Assembly: GCA_900756035.1 (NCBI GenBank)
Contig: CAAEIR010000301.1
Span: 1-54,952, forward strand
Length of the DNA: 54,952 nt
Source: an uncultured Anaerostipes sp.
GTDB taxonomy: Bacteria; Bacillota; Clostridia; Lachnospirales; Lachnospiraceae
Direction of reading: 5' to 3'
Part shown: positions 1-7,335 of the stretch, piece by piece
How positions within the stretch are numbered: the stretch's first letter is position 1
Layout: each line of letters starts with the position of its first letter
Translations under genes and position numbers: made by a program
The notes under the pieces: model-generated
What the model saw: the letters and a program-made list of their open reading frames with translations, nothing else
Databases searched by the model: none
Told to the model about the DNA's origin: nothing

Positions 1-435
1 AAATTGCGTGTGCACGCCTTCCACTCCCGGTGCATAACCATTGACCGACTCTACAAATAATAACGCACTAAACTTTTCACTCTGCGTCTTAATTCTTATA
101 GCTCCTGATAAGATATCTCCTGTCTTTAAATTAAATTTTCGAATCTGTGCCGGTGATACGTAAATATCATTTTCCCCCGGCAAATAATTCTCACAACGAA
201 TGAATCCATATCCATCCGGCATAACTTCCAAAATTCCATTTGCCTTCTGTCCGCTATCCAGACTTTGTATGTTTTTAGGAAATTCTTTCGCCGGCTGCTT
301 TCTTTCACTGTGTTCTCTATCATATTTTTCTAATACTTCGATGAGTTCTTTCTTTTTTAACGCAGAAATACCGGTAATTTTCTGTTCTTTGGCAATTTCA
401 CGCAGTTCCATTACCGATTTTTTCTCATATGTCAT
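1..435 (-). CDS. rho: Transcription termination factor Rho, N-terminal part (runs off window)
   Basis: Rho is the hexameric RNA helicase that ends transcription on unstructured RNA. The visible 145 codons hold an N-terminal SAP-like helical segment (MELREIAKEQ, about residues 9-40) and then the cold-shock-like RNA-binding fold with the signature ILEVMPDGYGFIR, followed by NDIYVSPAQIRKFNLKTGD, which matches the Rho primary RNA site closely. The ATPase core lies beyond the window. The start at 435 is supported by AAAGGAG six bases upstream. The gene follows sigF by 144 bases on the same strand, and that gap holds an AT-rich stretch that may carry a promoter. The identification is firm although only the N-terminus is seen. 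Confidence 0.93.
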   Translation of the reverse strand, partial: MTYEKKSVMELREIAKEQKITGISALKKKELIEVLEKYDREHSERKQPAKEFPKNIQSLDSGQKANGILEVMPDGYGFIRCENYLPGENDIYVSPAQIRKFNLKTGDILSGAIRIKTQSEKFSALLFVESVNGYAPGVEGVHTQF

Positions 436-579
436 ATGCTTCTCCTTTATGCTTCTGGGAAAATGAATGAATTCAAGAATATATGGTTATCCTTGTCCTC
501 GAGATATTGTTCTTTAGATTTGTTATAATATAATTCCGGAAATCAAAAGATATCTTGACCCCCATATCATACTAATATA

Positions 580-1329
580 TTAACACATTTTCCCTGAATG
601 TCCAAGAATTTGTTCCCGAAGTTTACGAAGAATCTTTTTTTCCATTCTGGAAACCTGAACTTGAGATATGTGAAGCAATTTTGCAATTTCTTGCTGTGTC
701 TTGCCTGCAAAATATCGATAATGAATAATTTTACGTTCTTCTTCTTTCAGACAGCTTAACGATTCTTCCAGCAAAACATGATTAATCACTGTTTCTTCTT
801 CATCCTCTTCTTTTGGAAGTCTCTCCATCAGGAGAATCTCTCTTCCATCTCCCTGATACGTTGGCTGATGAAGTGATTCTACATCTTTATTTGCTTCCAG
901 TGCCACTACAATTTCTTCTCTCGCCAGTTTCGTTGCCTGACAAATCTCTTCCATGGTTGCTTCTCGCTGGTATTTCATAGAAAAAGCCTCTCTTGCCTGC
1001 TGGACTTTATAAGCATTCTCTTTTAGAGAACGGCTGACTTTAATCATTCCATCATCCCGCAAAAACCTTTTAATTTCGCCGGTAATCATCGGAACTGCAT
1101 AGGTCGAAAATCTTACATCATAACTTAAATCAAATTTATCCACTGCTTTCATCAGTCCAATACTTCCAATTTGAAACAAATCTTCGGTATCATAGCCTCG
1201 GTTGGAAAATCGTTTTACCACACTCCAAATCAAACCCATATTATCCAAAACCAGTTTCTCTCTTGCTGTCTCATCTCCCTCTTTGGTAAGCCGTAACAAT
1301 TCCCTAGCATCATCCATGGAGAATTTCAT
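580..1329 (-). CDS. sigF: Sporulation sigma factor SigF
   Basis: Forespore-specific sigma factor that directs RNA polymerase to early forespore promoters. The 249-aa protein has sigma-70 region 2 (DNMGLIWSVVKRFSNRGYDTEDLFQIGSIGLMK is recognisable near residues 28-60), region 3 (VSRSLKENAYKVQQ) and a region 4 helix-turn-helix (QQEIAKLLHISQVQVSRME). Length and order match SigF of Bacillus and Clostridium. Its start overlaps the end of spoIIAB by 20 bases. The GGAGG motif is only two to three bases from this ATG, so the in-frame ATG at 1317 is a possible alternative start. It should be held inactive by SpoIIAB, encoded just upstream. Confidence 0.97.
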   Translation of the reverse strand: MKFSMDDARELLRLTKEGDETAREKLVLDNMGLIWSVVKRFSNRGYDTEDLFQIGSIGLMKAVDKFDLSYDVRFSTYAVPMITGEIKRFLRDDGMIKVSRSLKENAYKVQQAREAFSMKYQREATMEEICQATKLAREEIVVALEANKDVESLHQPTYQGDGREILLMERLPKEEDEEETVINHVLLEESLSCLKEEERKIIHYRYFAGKTQQEIAKLLHISQVQVSRMEKKILRKLREQILGHSGKMC

Positions 1330-1738
1330 TTCCTCCGATTTTTTTGGTCATTACAACTTTGGTACCTTCTCCGGGAGTTGATTTGACCTCCACGGTATCC
1401 ATAAATGCTTCCATAAACGAAAATCCCATACCTGTCCTCTCTTCTTCCGGCTTTGTGGTAAACATCGGCTCCATCGCTTTAGAGATATCCAAAATCCCAA
1501 TTCCATGATCTTCTATTACAATTTTTAATGTTGTCCCCTCGCTGGACAACTCCATTTCGACTTTCCCGTTCTGATCCAGGTAAGCATGTACAATACTGTT
1601 GGTAACAGCCTCTGACACCGCAGTCTTTACATCTGCCATCTCTTCCACCGTAGGGTCAAACCTCATCATATAGGCCGCCGTCACCACTCTTGCAATTCCC
1701 TCATTTTCTGATTCACTGTTAAACTCCAAATGTATCAT
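1310..1738 (-). CDS. spoIIAB: Anti-sigma F factor / serine kinase SpoIIAB
   Basis: SpoIIAB binds and inhibits SigF and phosphorylates SpoIIAA. The 142-aa protein is a GHKL-type kinase: N box EAVTNSIVHAY (residues 43-53), G1 box EDHGIGI (about 76-82) and G2 box RTGMGF (about 101-106). The reading frame is open further upstream, but the start at 1738 (MIHLEFNS) gives the family's usual length and has GGGAGG a few bases upstream, so the 25 upstream codons are not likely translated. It lies 13 bases after spoIIAA and overlaps sigF, the standard three-gene spoIIA operon. Confidence 0.97.
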   Translation of the reverse strand: MIHLEFNSESENEGIARVVTAAYMMRFDPTVEEMADVKTAVSEAVTNSIVHAYLDQNGKVEMELSSEGTTLKIVIEDHGIGILDISKAMEPMFTTKPEEERTGMGFSFMEAFMDTVEVKSTPGEGTKVVMTKKIGGNEILHG

Positions 1739-1751
1739 CTTGATCCTCCCT

Positions 1752-2057
1752 TTATTTTTCTCTGACAATTTGGTGTAACCCTGCCATATGTGCAATTCTT
1801 TTAATCGAATCATTCATATGACTCACCGATACACATCCGCCCATCGGCTGTACTTGCTTATATCTTCCTAGAATTACCCCAACCCCGGAACTGTCCATAA
1901 ACTCAGATTTCGTAAAATCAAATTCGATATCTTTAATCGGATAAGATTTTAAGATAATCTCGCACTGATGTTTTACCTTTTCTGCCAGATGGTGATCTAA
2001 CTCTCCATCCAATCTGATATACAACGTCCGGTTTTCTACCTGATATTCTGTTGCCAT
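1752..2057 (-). CDS. spoIIAA: Anti-anti-sigma F factor SpoIIAA
   Basis: SpoIIAA is the STAS-domain protein that releases SigF by binding SpoIIAB when unphosphorylated. The 101-aa sequence carries the family motif FMDSSGVGVILGRYK; the second serine of the SS pair (Ser57) is the expected phosphorylation site. AAGGAGAA precedes the start by about six bases. It is the first gene of the operon. The promoter, expected to be SigH and Spo0A dependent in relatives, should lie in 2058-2120 or in the structured region beyond it, but no convincing SigH or Spo0A site could be picked out. Confidence 0.96.
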   Translation of the reverse strand: MATEYQVENRTLYIRLDGELDHHLAEKVKHQCEIILKSYPIKDIEFDFTKSEFMDSSGVGVILGRYKQVQPMGGCVSVSHMNDSIKRIAHMAGLHQIVREK

Positions 2058-2120
2058 GCTGCTTCTCCTTCTCTATTGTTTTCACCTCACTGAGAGTTTG
2101 TTTCACAAGAAATAAGAAAT

Positions 2121-2263
2121 GACAAAGCGGACAAGTCCGCATCAAACTCCCTCTATCCCTCAATCTTTGAGGGACTTACTCCGCTTTGCGCGCCAGATGC
2201 AGACTGTGAAAGCAGTCATATTTCTTCTTGCATCTGGTCGCATCCTACGCGGAGCGGTTTTTT
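2121..2263 (+). ncRNA. Candidate structured RNA or dispersed repeat ending in an intrinsic terminator
   Basis: The 345-base gap between spoIIAA and the TPR gene is dense with inverted repeats. Three stand out: GCGGAC/GTCCGC with a 2-base loop (2127-2140); TCCCTCAA/TTGAGGGA with a 3-base loop (2156-2174); and a long hairpin whose base CCGCTTTGCG (2181-2190) pairs fully, with G-U pairs, with CGCGGAGCGG (2248-2257) and whose upper part pairs 2193-2201 with 2229-2237 and 2202-2206 with 2213-2217. Six T follow at 2258-2263, which makes the last hairpin a plus-strand terminator. AAAGCGGA (2124-2131) can instead pair with TCCGCTTT (2180-2187), a mutually exclusive fold. It may be an RNA gene or a MITE-like repeat; no family was recognised. 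Confidence 0.4.
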
Positions 2264-2306
2264 ATACAATAGGAAGTTCGAAGAACTTTCCTAATTGTAT
2301 AAAAAA
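2258..2306. terminator. Large near-perfect palindrome, possible bidirectional terminator
   Basis: ATACAAT-AGGAAGTTC, then GAA, then GAACTTTCCT-A-ATTGTAT (2264-2300) is a long imperfect palindrome flanked by T6 on the left and A7 on the right. It directly abuts both the plus-strand terminator at 2248-2263 and the minus-strand terminator of the TPR gene. Confidence 0.5.
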
Positions 2307-2354
2307 AGATAAAAGAAAGGAAGATCTGTTTTCGTCTTCCTTCTTTTATCTTTT
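2305..2354 (-). terminator. Intrinsic terminator of the TPR protein gene
   Basis: AAAGATAAAAGAAAGGAAGA pairs with TCTTCCTTCTTTTATCTTT across a 10-base loop with one bulge, about 19 base pairs. Read on the minus strand it ends in a run of seven T. It sits about 50 bases after the stop of the TPR gene and marks the end of the metA-side gene run. Confidence 0.75.
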
Positions 2355-2402
2355 GTATCGTAAACAAATTTAATTTTTATTCTGCAGGTTTTCTGTCTGT
2401 AT

Positions 2403-3611
2403 CTATAAATTCTTTGCAGTCTTCTCTCCCATGGCATTGATCTTATTTTGTGCATTCCGGGCACTGTTCGTAGATGGGAACTTCTTAATGATTGTCTCAT
2501 AAGTTTTCTTTGCATTCTTCTCATCTCCGGAAGCTTCATACGACTGCGCAAGGAAATTATATGCATAGACATCAGTATCACTGACTTCTATTGCTTTTTT
2601 CAAATAAGAAATTGCAGTTTTATAATCTTTTGCGTAATAAGCGCTTCTTCCTTTGCTATATAATCCTGATCTTGCATTTGGATATACCTTTGCTGTCAAA
2701 TCATCATAAATGCTCTTCATATTCTTTGTTGTCAGTTTATCACGGTCAATATCTAACAGTGCAACTGCTGATTCTGTATAATTTCGATCACTGTACTCCT
2801 GAAGTGCTGTTAACAGCAAATCATAGATTCCGTCTTTTTTACTTGTTCCGACGTATTCCTCTAACTCATCTTCTGCTTTTTTCTGGGCAGCCTGAGCTTC
2901 TTTGATCTTCTTCTCGTTTGATTTAAGCTGTGTATCCTTTGCCAGGATCTGTTCCTTATAATCTTCTACCTGAGAAGAATTTTTATGATTAAAACTTGCT
3001 CTGACCGTAGGGTAAATTAGCACAGCAGCTACAATTACACCGATCACAATTCCAATCACCATATAAAACATCGGACCTTTTCCGGCTTCATTCTCCTGAA
3101 TGGAAGAAATATGAAATGGATTTTCCGGCTTCTTCTTTGGTGCATCAGAAGTCTGTTTCGCCGGCTTTTTCTCTTTCTTCTTTTCTTTTTTCTTTTTCTC
3201 AGGCTCTTCCTTTTCAGCCACTGTCTCGACTTCCTGAGGGATCTCAAATTCTTTTATATAGTCTTTTGCAGACTCGTTTTCCGGATCAATTTTTAAAATC
3301 GTATCCAGAAAACTGCGAGCAGCTTCATGATTCTCACCTTTTATTGATAACAATGCCATTAAAAGATACGCATCTACAAAATTAGGAATTGCAGCCACAA
3401 CATTTTTCAACTGCAGCATTGCCAGATCATCATTTCCCTGTTTTGCATAATTCAATGCCTGATTATATTTTTTAATCATCTGATTGGCTTTGTAAAGTTC
3501 TGTCTTATTCTTTCTGATTTCTTCCAGCTCTGCTCCGTAAATGTTTTCTTCTGCTTCTTCCAAATCCGCACAAGGCTGAAATTTCTCCAATTCTTCGTTA
3601 AAGTCTAACAT
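2403..3611 (-). CDS. Membrane-anchored tetratricopeptide repeat protein
   Basis: Function unknown. The 402-aa protein has a cytoplasmic TPR-like region (about residues 40-115, with NQALNYAKQGNDDLAMLQLKN-type helices), a very lysine- and glutamate-rich linker (about 125-165), one membrane span near 180-205 (FYMVIGIVIGVIVAAVLIY), a coiled-coil stretch (QLKSNEKKIKEAQAAQKKAEDELEE) and a C-terminal TPR region outside the membrane (about 290-395). The start overlaps the end of folC by 14 bases, so it is probably co-translated with it. Similar TPR-membrane-TPR proteins occur next to folC in Lachnospiraceae; a role in holding a cell-envelope complex is only a guess. A strong terminator follows. Confidence 0.8.
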   Translation of the reverse strand: MLDFNEELEKFQPCADLEEAEENIYGAELEEIRKNKTELYKANQMIKKYNQALNYAKQGNDDLAMLQLKNVVAAIPNFVDAYLLMALLSIKGENHEAARSFLDTILKIDPENESAKDYIKEFEIPQEVETVAEKEEPEKKKKEKKKEKKPAKQTSDAPKKKPENPFHISSIQENEAGKGPMFYMVIGIVIGVIVAAVLIYPTVRASFNHKNSSQVEDYKEQILAKDTQLKSNEKKIKEAQAAQKKAEDELEEYVGTSKKDGIYDLLLTALQEYSDRNYTESAVALLDIDRDKLTTKNMKSIYDDLTAKVYPNARSGLYSKGRSAYYAKDYKTAISYLKKAIEVSDTDVYAYNFLAQSYEASGDEKNAKKTYETIIKKFPSTNSARNAQNKINAMGEKTAKNL

Positions 3612-4842
3612 CTTCTTCCTCCTGACTTATAAATTTCTTTGCCATACCTGCCAGATAAAAAGACCCTACAACAAAACAGATCTCTTCCTTACCTGAACCA
3701 TCTATCATCTGTCGAAAAACATTCTCAAATTCATCCCGGTTAATACTTCTTCCATGAATGGCTACCGTATAAAACTGCTCAATCCCCGGAAGTCTTTTCA
3801 AAATATCTTTCATGTACTCTTCTTCATTTTTGTGAGATGCCGCGAACAAAATTCTTTTCTTTCCCGGAAAATACCTTTCAACAGTCCTGACAAAAGCCTC
3901 TATTCCCTGAATATTATGTGCCACATCAATCAATATTCCAGGTGCAATCTCTTCCATTCGTCCCGGAATTTCCACATTCTTTAAGGCTTCATAAATATCC
4001 TGATCGCTGATTTCTGCACAGATTTTCTGTACTGCCGTTAGTGCTAATGCAAAGTTTTCTTCCTGAAAATCACCGGCAATATTTTTTCTCACATGCCTCT
4101 TCTTATCATACGCATTGACATTTAAAAAATCAATATATTTTCCATGTTTTTCGTGAAATTTAAGATTATCTTCAGAAACACACTGAAACTCTGCATGATG
4201 TGCCTTGGCTTCATTTTTAAGAACTTGCTGAACTTCAGGTACCTGTTTTGCACTAAGCACAGGTATCTGGTCTTTTATAATCCCCGCTTTGTGGTCTGCA
4301 ATCTCACAGAGTGTGTTTCCCAGAAATTCCATATGGTCACGGCTGATTGAGGTAATTATGCTGATCTCGGGTAAAATCACATTCGTTGCATCATAGCGGC
4401 CGCCCATCCCCGTTTCTATCACACACAAATCAATCTTCTGCTCATAAAAAATCACCAACGCCATCAAAAATAAAAACTCAAAAAAGGAAGGGTGCTCTGC
4501 ACCTTTTTCCACTGTCTGATCTACTGCTTCCCTTACACTGCTGCATGCCTCTGCAAAAATCCCGTCCGGGACATTTTCTCCATGAATACGAATACGTTCA
4601 TTTATTTGCAGCAGATGAGGGGATGTAAATACACCAGTATGCTTTTTCTGACTCTCTAATAAGGCTTCTAAAAATCTGCAGACAGATCCTTTCCCATTGG
4701 TCCCTGCGATATGAATAAACTTAAGTTTTTCCTGCGGGTTCCCAAGACAACTCAAAAGATATTTTATATGATCCTGCGTTGTTTTTTTAGCGAATCCTGC
4801 GATTTCATTTAAATAATTTGCAGATTCCTCATATGTCATCAT
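3598..4842 (-). CDS. folC: Folylpolyglutamate / dihydrofolate synthase FolC
   Basis: Adds glutamate residues to folates and, in bifunctional forms, joins dihydropteroate to glutamate. The 414-aa protein has the P-loop HIAGTNGKGSVC near residues 44-55, the folate-loop region TSPHLLQINERIRI, and the Mur-ligase motif VIETGMGGRYDATN near residue 145-158, followed by a C-terminal Mur ligase domain (IDVAHN near 305). Two adjacent ATG codons (4842 and 4839) could start it, with AAGGAT upstream. It lies four bases after the HAD phosphatase stop and overlaps the TPR gene. Confidence 0.95.
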   Translation of the reverse strand: MMTYEESANYLNEIAGFAKKTTQDHIKYLLSCLGNPQEKLKFIHIAGTNGKGSVCRFLEALLESQKKHTGVFTSPHLLQINERIRIHGENVPDGIFAEACSSVREAVDQTVEKGAEHPSFFEFLFLMALVIFYEQKIDLCVIETGMGGRYDATNVILPEISIITSISRDHMEFLGNTLCEIADHKAGIIKDQIPVLSAKQVPEVQQVLKNEAKAHHAEFQCVSEDNLKFHEKHGKYIDFLNVNAYDKKRHVRKNIAGDFQEENFALALTAVQKICAEISDQDIYEALKNVEIPGRMEEIAPGILIDVAHNIQGIEAFVRTVERYFPGKKRILFAASHKNEEEYMKDILKRLPGIEQFYTVAIHGRSINRDEFENVFRQMIDGSGKEEICFVVGSFYLAGMAKKFISQEEEDVRL

Positions 4843-4846
4843 CCTG

Positions 4847-5530
4847 TCATCCTTCTTTACATTCTGCTGTCCGGGCGATCTTTTGACATAAGTTAAAATC
4901 TATTTCTTTCATAGAGTTCACAACAAAGTCTGCCTCTTCCAGTTTTTGATTTCCATATTCAAGATTTTGGAACCCGATCACCGTCATACCTGCTCTTTTG
5001 GCAGCCCTGGCACCATTATCAGAATCTTCGATCGCCAGACATTCCTCCGGTTTCATTGCAAGTTTTTCCGCTGCCAGTAAAAAGACATCCGGAAAAGGTT
5101 TCGCATTTTCACATTCATCTACCCCGGATACAAAATGCTGAAAATATTTTTGAATATCCATAGCTTTTGTTACTCTCAGGATCTCATCCATTGGTGAAGA
5201 AGAGGCTATTGCCATCTCCACTTCTTCACCCGCAATCTGTTCAATCAAAGGGAGAACTCCGTCAATCGGACGATATCCTTCTTTATCAATTAATTTTCGC
5301 CGTTCCTTTGCCATCTCTTTCACGCAAAACGGTACCATAAGATCCGTAAGTCCCGTGTATTCTAAAGTCGCTTTCCACATATCAGCACAAGATCCACCAA
5401 AGAACTGTTCAAAATACTCTTTTTCCAACACTTTTCCATATCGCTTTAATACAGCACTGGCTGCATAAAAATAACTTGGTTCAGAATCAACGATGACCCC
5501 ATCCATATCAAAAATAACTGCTTTTAACAT
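4847..5530 (-). CDS. HAD hydrolase, beta-phosphoglucomutase-like subfamily
   Basis: A 227-aa phosphatase or phosphomutase of the HAD superfamily. Motif I is FDMDGVIVDSE at residues 7-17, with nucleophile and general acid aspartates; motif II is IASSSP near 109-114; motif III and IV are KPFPDVFLLA and AIEDSDNGARAA. A helical cap of the beta-phosphoglucomutase type lies between motifs I and II. The substrate cannot be told from sequence. The start overlaps the stop of the upstream Cof-type gene by seven bases, so the two are coupled. Confidence 0.9.
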   Translation of the reverse strand: MLKAVIFDMDGVIVDSEPSYFYAASAVLKRYGKVLEKEYFEQFFGGSCADMWKATLEYTGLTDLMVPFCVKEMAKERRKLIDKEGYRPIDGVLPLIEQIAGEEVEMAIASSSPMDEILRVTKAMDIQKYFQHFVSGVDECENAKPFPDVFLLAAEKLAMKPEECLAIEDSDNGARAAKRAGMTVIGFQNLEYGNQKLEEADFVVNSMKEIDFNLCQKIARTAECKEG

Positions 5531-6318
5531 AATTCACCCCGAATCACTGCTTTTAAAACCTGTAAAACTCCATCTTCTTTATTGGAAGCTGTCGTAAAAT
5601 TCGCCACTTCTTTTACTTCTTCTCTCGCATTTGCCACTGCAAAACTGTGACTTGCCCGCTGCAGCATCTCAATATCATTAATATTATCACCAAATGCCAG
5701 AGTCTCATCTGGTGAAATTCCATATTTATCCTGAAAATGTTTTAGTGCAGACCCTTTCGTCACACCCTTGTTGGCACAATCTACCCACAATTTGCCGGAC
5801 ACTGTCACATGCATAATGCGGCTCCAACTTTCGATAAATTCACTTCCCACAGCTTTTTCTGCATTGTTGTGGTGAAAAATACTAATTTTGCACACATCAT
5901 GCGCATAATCTGAAATGTTATCCACAAGTTTCCCGCGATATCCATAATCATTGACCAGATGCTGATAAATTCCAATGTTTTCGAAATATCCCATGTTATC
6001 CTGATTGATTCCAACCTCACACCCCGGGAATTTTCTGGCATCCTCAAGATATGCCTTAACAACTTCCGGCTGAATTTTATCTACATACTGATAATCTTTT
6101 GAATAAATGCATGTCCCGTTTTCCGAAATAAAACTCATTTCATCCAAAACCGGAGTAAATACTTTTTCAATACTTGCCCTCTGTCTTCCGCTGGCCGCAA
6201 GAAAAATGACTCCCCGGCTTCTTAACTTGCGGATCACTTCAAAATATTCCGGATTCAAATCAAGTTTTCCGTCTTCCACCAAAGTGCCATCAATATCTGT
6301 TGCAATTAACTTTATCAT
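5524..6318 (-). CDS. Cof-type HAD-IIB family phosphatase
   Basis: A 264-aa HAD phosphatase of the Cof/YidA type that acts on small phosphorylated metabolites. Motif I is IATDIDGTLVEDG (residues 5-17), motif II is AASGRQRASIEKV, and the C-terminal motif IV is FGDNINDIEMLQRA with a preceding KG (NKGVTKGSAL). A C2B-type cap sits between. Its substrate is unknown. It overlaps the next HAD gene and follows metA by 36 bases. Confidence 0.92.
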   Translation of the reverse strand: MIKLIATDIDGTLVEDGKLDLNPEYFEVIRKLRSRGVIFLAASGRQRASIEKVFTPVLDEMSFISENGTCIYSKDYQYVDKIQPEVVKAYLEDARKFPGCEVGINQDNMGYFENIGIYQHLVNDYGYRGKLVDNISDYAHDVCKISIFHHNNAEKAVGSEFIESWSRIMHVTVSGKLWVDCANKGVTKGSALKHFQDKYGISPDETLAFGDNINDIEMLQRASHSFAVANAREEVKEVANFTTASNKEDGVLQVLKAVIRGELC

Positions 6319-6354
6319 CTGTTTTCCTTTCTATCTCGCGTCCCTGATATTATC

Positions 6355-7260
6355 TTACAATTCGTACGGAGTTACCTGATATACATAGTAGTTCAGCCAA
6401 TTATAATACATGGCATTCGCATGGCATCTCCATGATTTTACCGGCCCCTTCTGCGGATCATTATCTTTATAATAATTCTTTGGAATCTCCGGATTTAATC
6501 CGCGTTTCAAATCCCTGACATATTCCAGATGAAGTGACATTACATCATATTCCGGATGCCCGGTTACAAAGATCTGACTTCCGTTTTGATTTAAAATAAT
6601 GTATGGTCCTGTCTCATTGGACTCTGCTGCTATAATCAATTCTTTGTTTTGACGGATTGCATCCCCGTCCACTCCTGTATTTCTTGAATGTGGTACGTAA
6701 AATTTATCATCAAATCCGCGTACAATCGGAAGTTTATTATGTAATGGATAATGTGCATAAACTCCTGAAACTTTTTTGTCCAAAATATGCTTTTTAATTC
6801 CATAATGGTAATAAAGTCCTGCCTGTGCCGCCCAGCAAATATGAAGCGTTGATGTCACATGGCTCTTGGACCACTCCATAATGTCTGCTACCTCTTTCCA
6901 GTAGTCTACATCCTCAAACTCTTTTAATTCTACCGGAGCTCCTGTGATAATCATACCATCAAATTTTTTATCACGAATCTCAGAAAAATAATTATAAAAC
7001 TTCTCCAGATGAGATTCCGGCACATGAGTCGGAATATAAGACTCTGTCTGTAAAAATGTAATATCCAACTGTAACGGTGTATTAGAAAGACTGCGGAGCA
7101 GATGGAGCTCCGTATCCAGTTTATTTGGCATCAAGTTTAAAATTGCAATGCGCAGTGGTCTGATATCCTGTGTGCATGCCCTTTCCTTATCCATCACAAA
7201 AACATTTTCTTCCTCTAAAATTGCCCTTGCCGGCAAATCACTGTCTATTCGAATCGGCAT
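6355..7260 (-). CDS. metA: Homoserine O-acetyltransferase MetA
   Basis: First dedicated step of methionine synthesis, acylating homoserine. The 301-aa protein aligns well with MetA: catalytic Cys142 in HICWAAQ, and His235 and Glu237 in GHPEYD. Residue 111 is Glu (TGAPVELKEF), where succinyl-CoA enzymes such as that of E. coli have Gly; Glu at this position is known to go with acetyl-CoA use, so the product is predicted to be O-acetylhomoserine in spite of the usual succinyltransferase label. AAAGGAG precedes the start. A promoter embedded in a palindrome lies just upstream (7295-7335). Confidence 0.95.
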   Translation of the reverse strand: MPIRIDSDLPARAILEEENVFVMDKERACTQDIRPLRIAILNLMPNKLDTELHLLRSLSNTPLQLDITFLQTESYIPTHVPESHLEKFYNYFSEIRDKKFDGMIITGAPVELKEFEDVDYWKEVADIMEWSKSHVTSTLHICWAAQAGLYYHYGIKKHILDKKVSGVYAHYPLHNKLPIVRGFDDKFYVPHSRNTGVDGDAIRQNKELIIAAESNETGPYIILNQNGSQIFVTGHPEYDVMSLHLEYVRDLKRGLNPEIPKNYYKDNDPQKGPVKSWRCHANAMYYNWLNYYVYQVTPYEL

Positions 7261-7294
7261 ACGATCAGTCTCCTTTCTTGTTCGTTCCTATTTG

Positions 7295-7335
7295 AAATTA
7301 TAGATTGCTTCTTATTTTTATGCAATCTATAATTT
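7295..7335 (-). promoter_or_regulatory. metA promoter inside a 14-bp perfect inverted repeat
   Basis: AAATTATAGATTGC (7295-7308) and GCAATCTATAATTT (7322-7335) form a perfect 14-bp inverted repeat with a 13-base centre. On the minus strand it contains TTGCAT (7320-7325), a 17-base spacer and TATAAT (7297-7302), a good SigA promoter for metA. By symmetry the plus strand also carries TTGCTT (7305-7310), 17 bases and TATAAT (7328-7333), facing the end of ligA. It may be a repressor site or a ligA terminator lacking a T run. Confidence 0.6.

Noticed and set aside
2119..2373. 84-codon plus-strand frame upstream of spoIIA
   Set aside because: It runs through the hairpins and two terminators, has no ribosome site and has a composition driven by the inverted repeats.
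7261..7333. SAM riboswitch before metA
   Set aside because: The gap is only 73 bases and lacks the conserved SAM-I helices.
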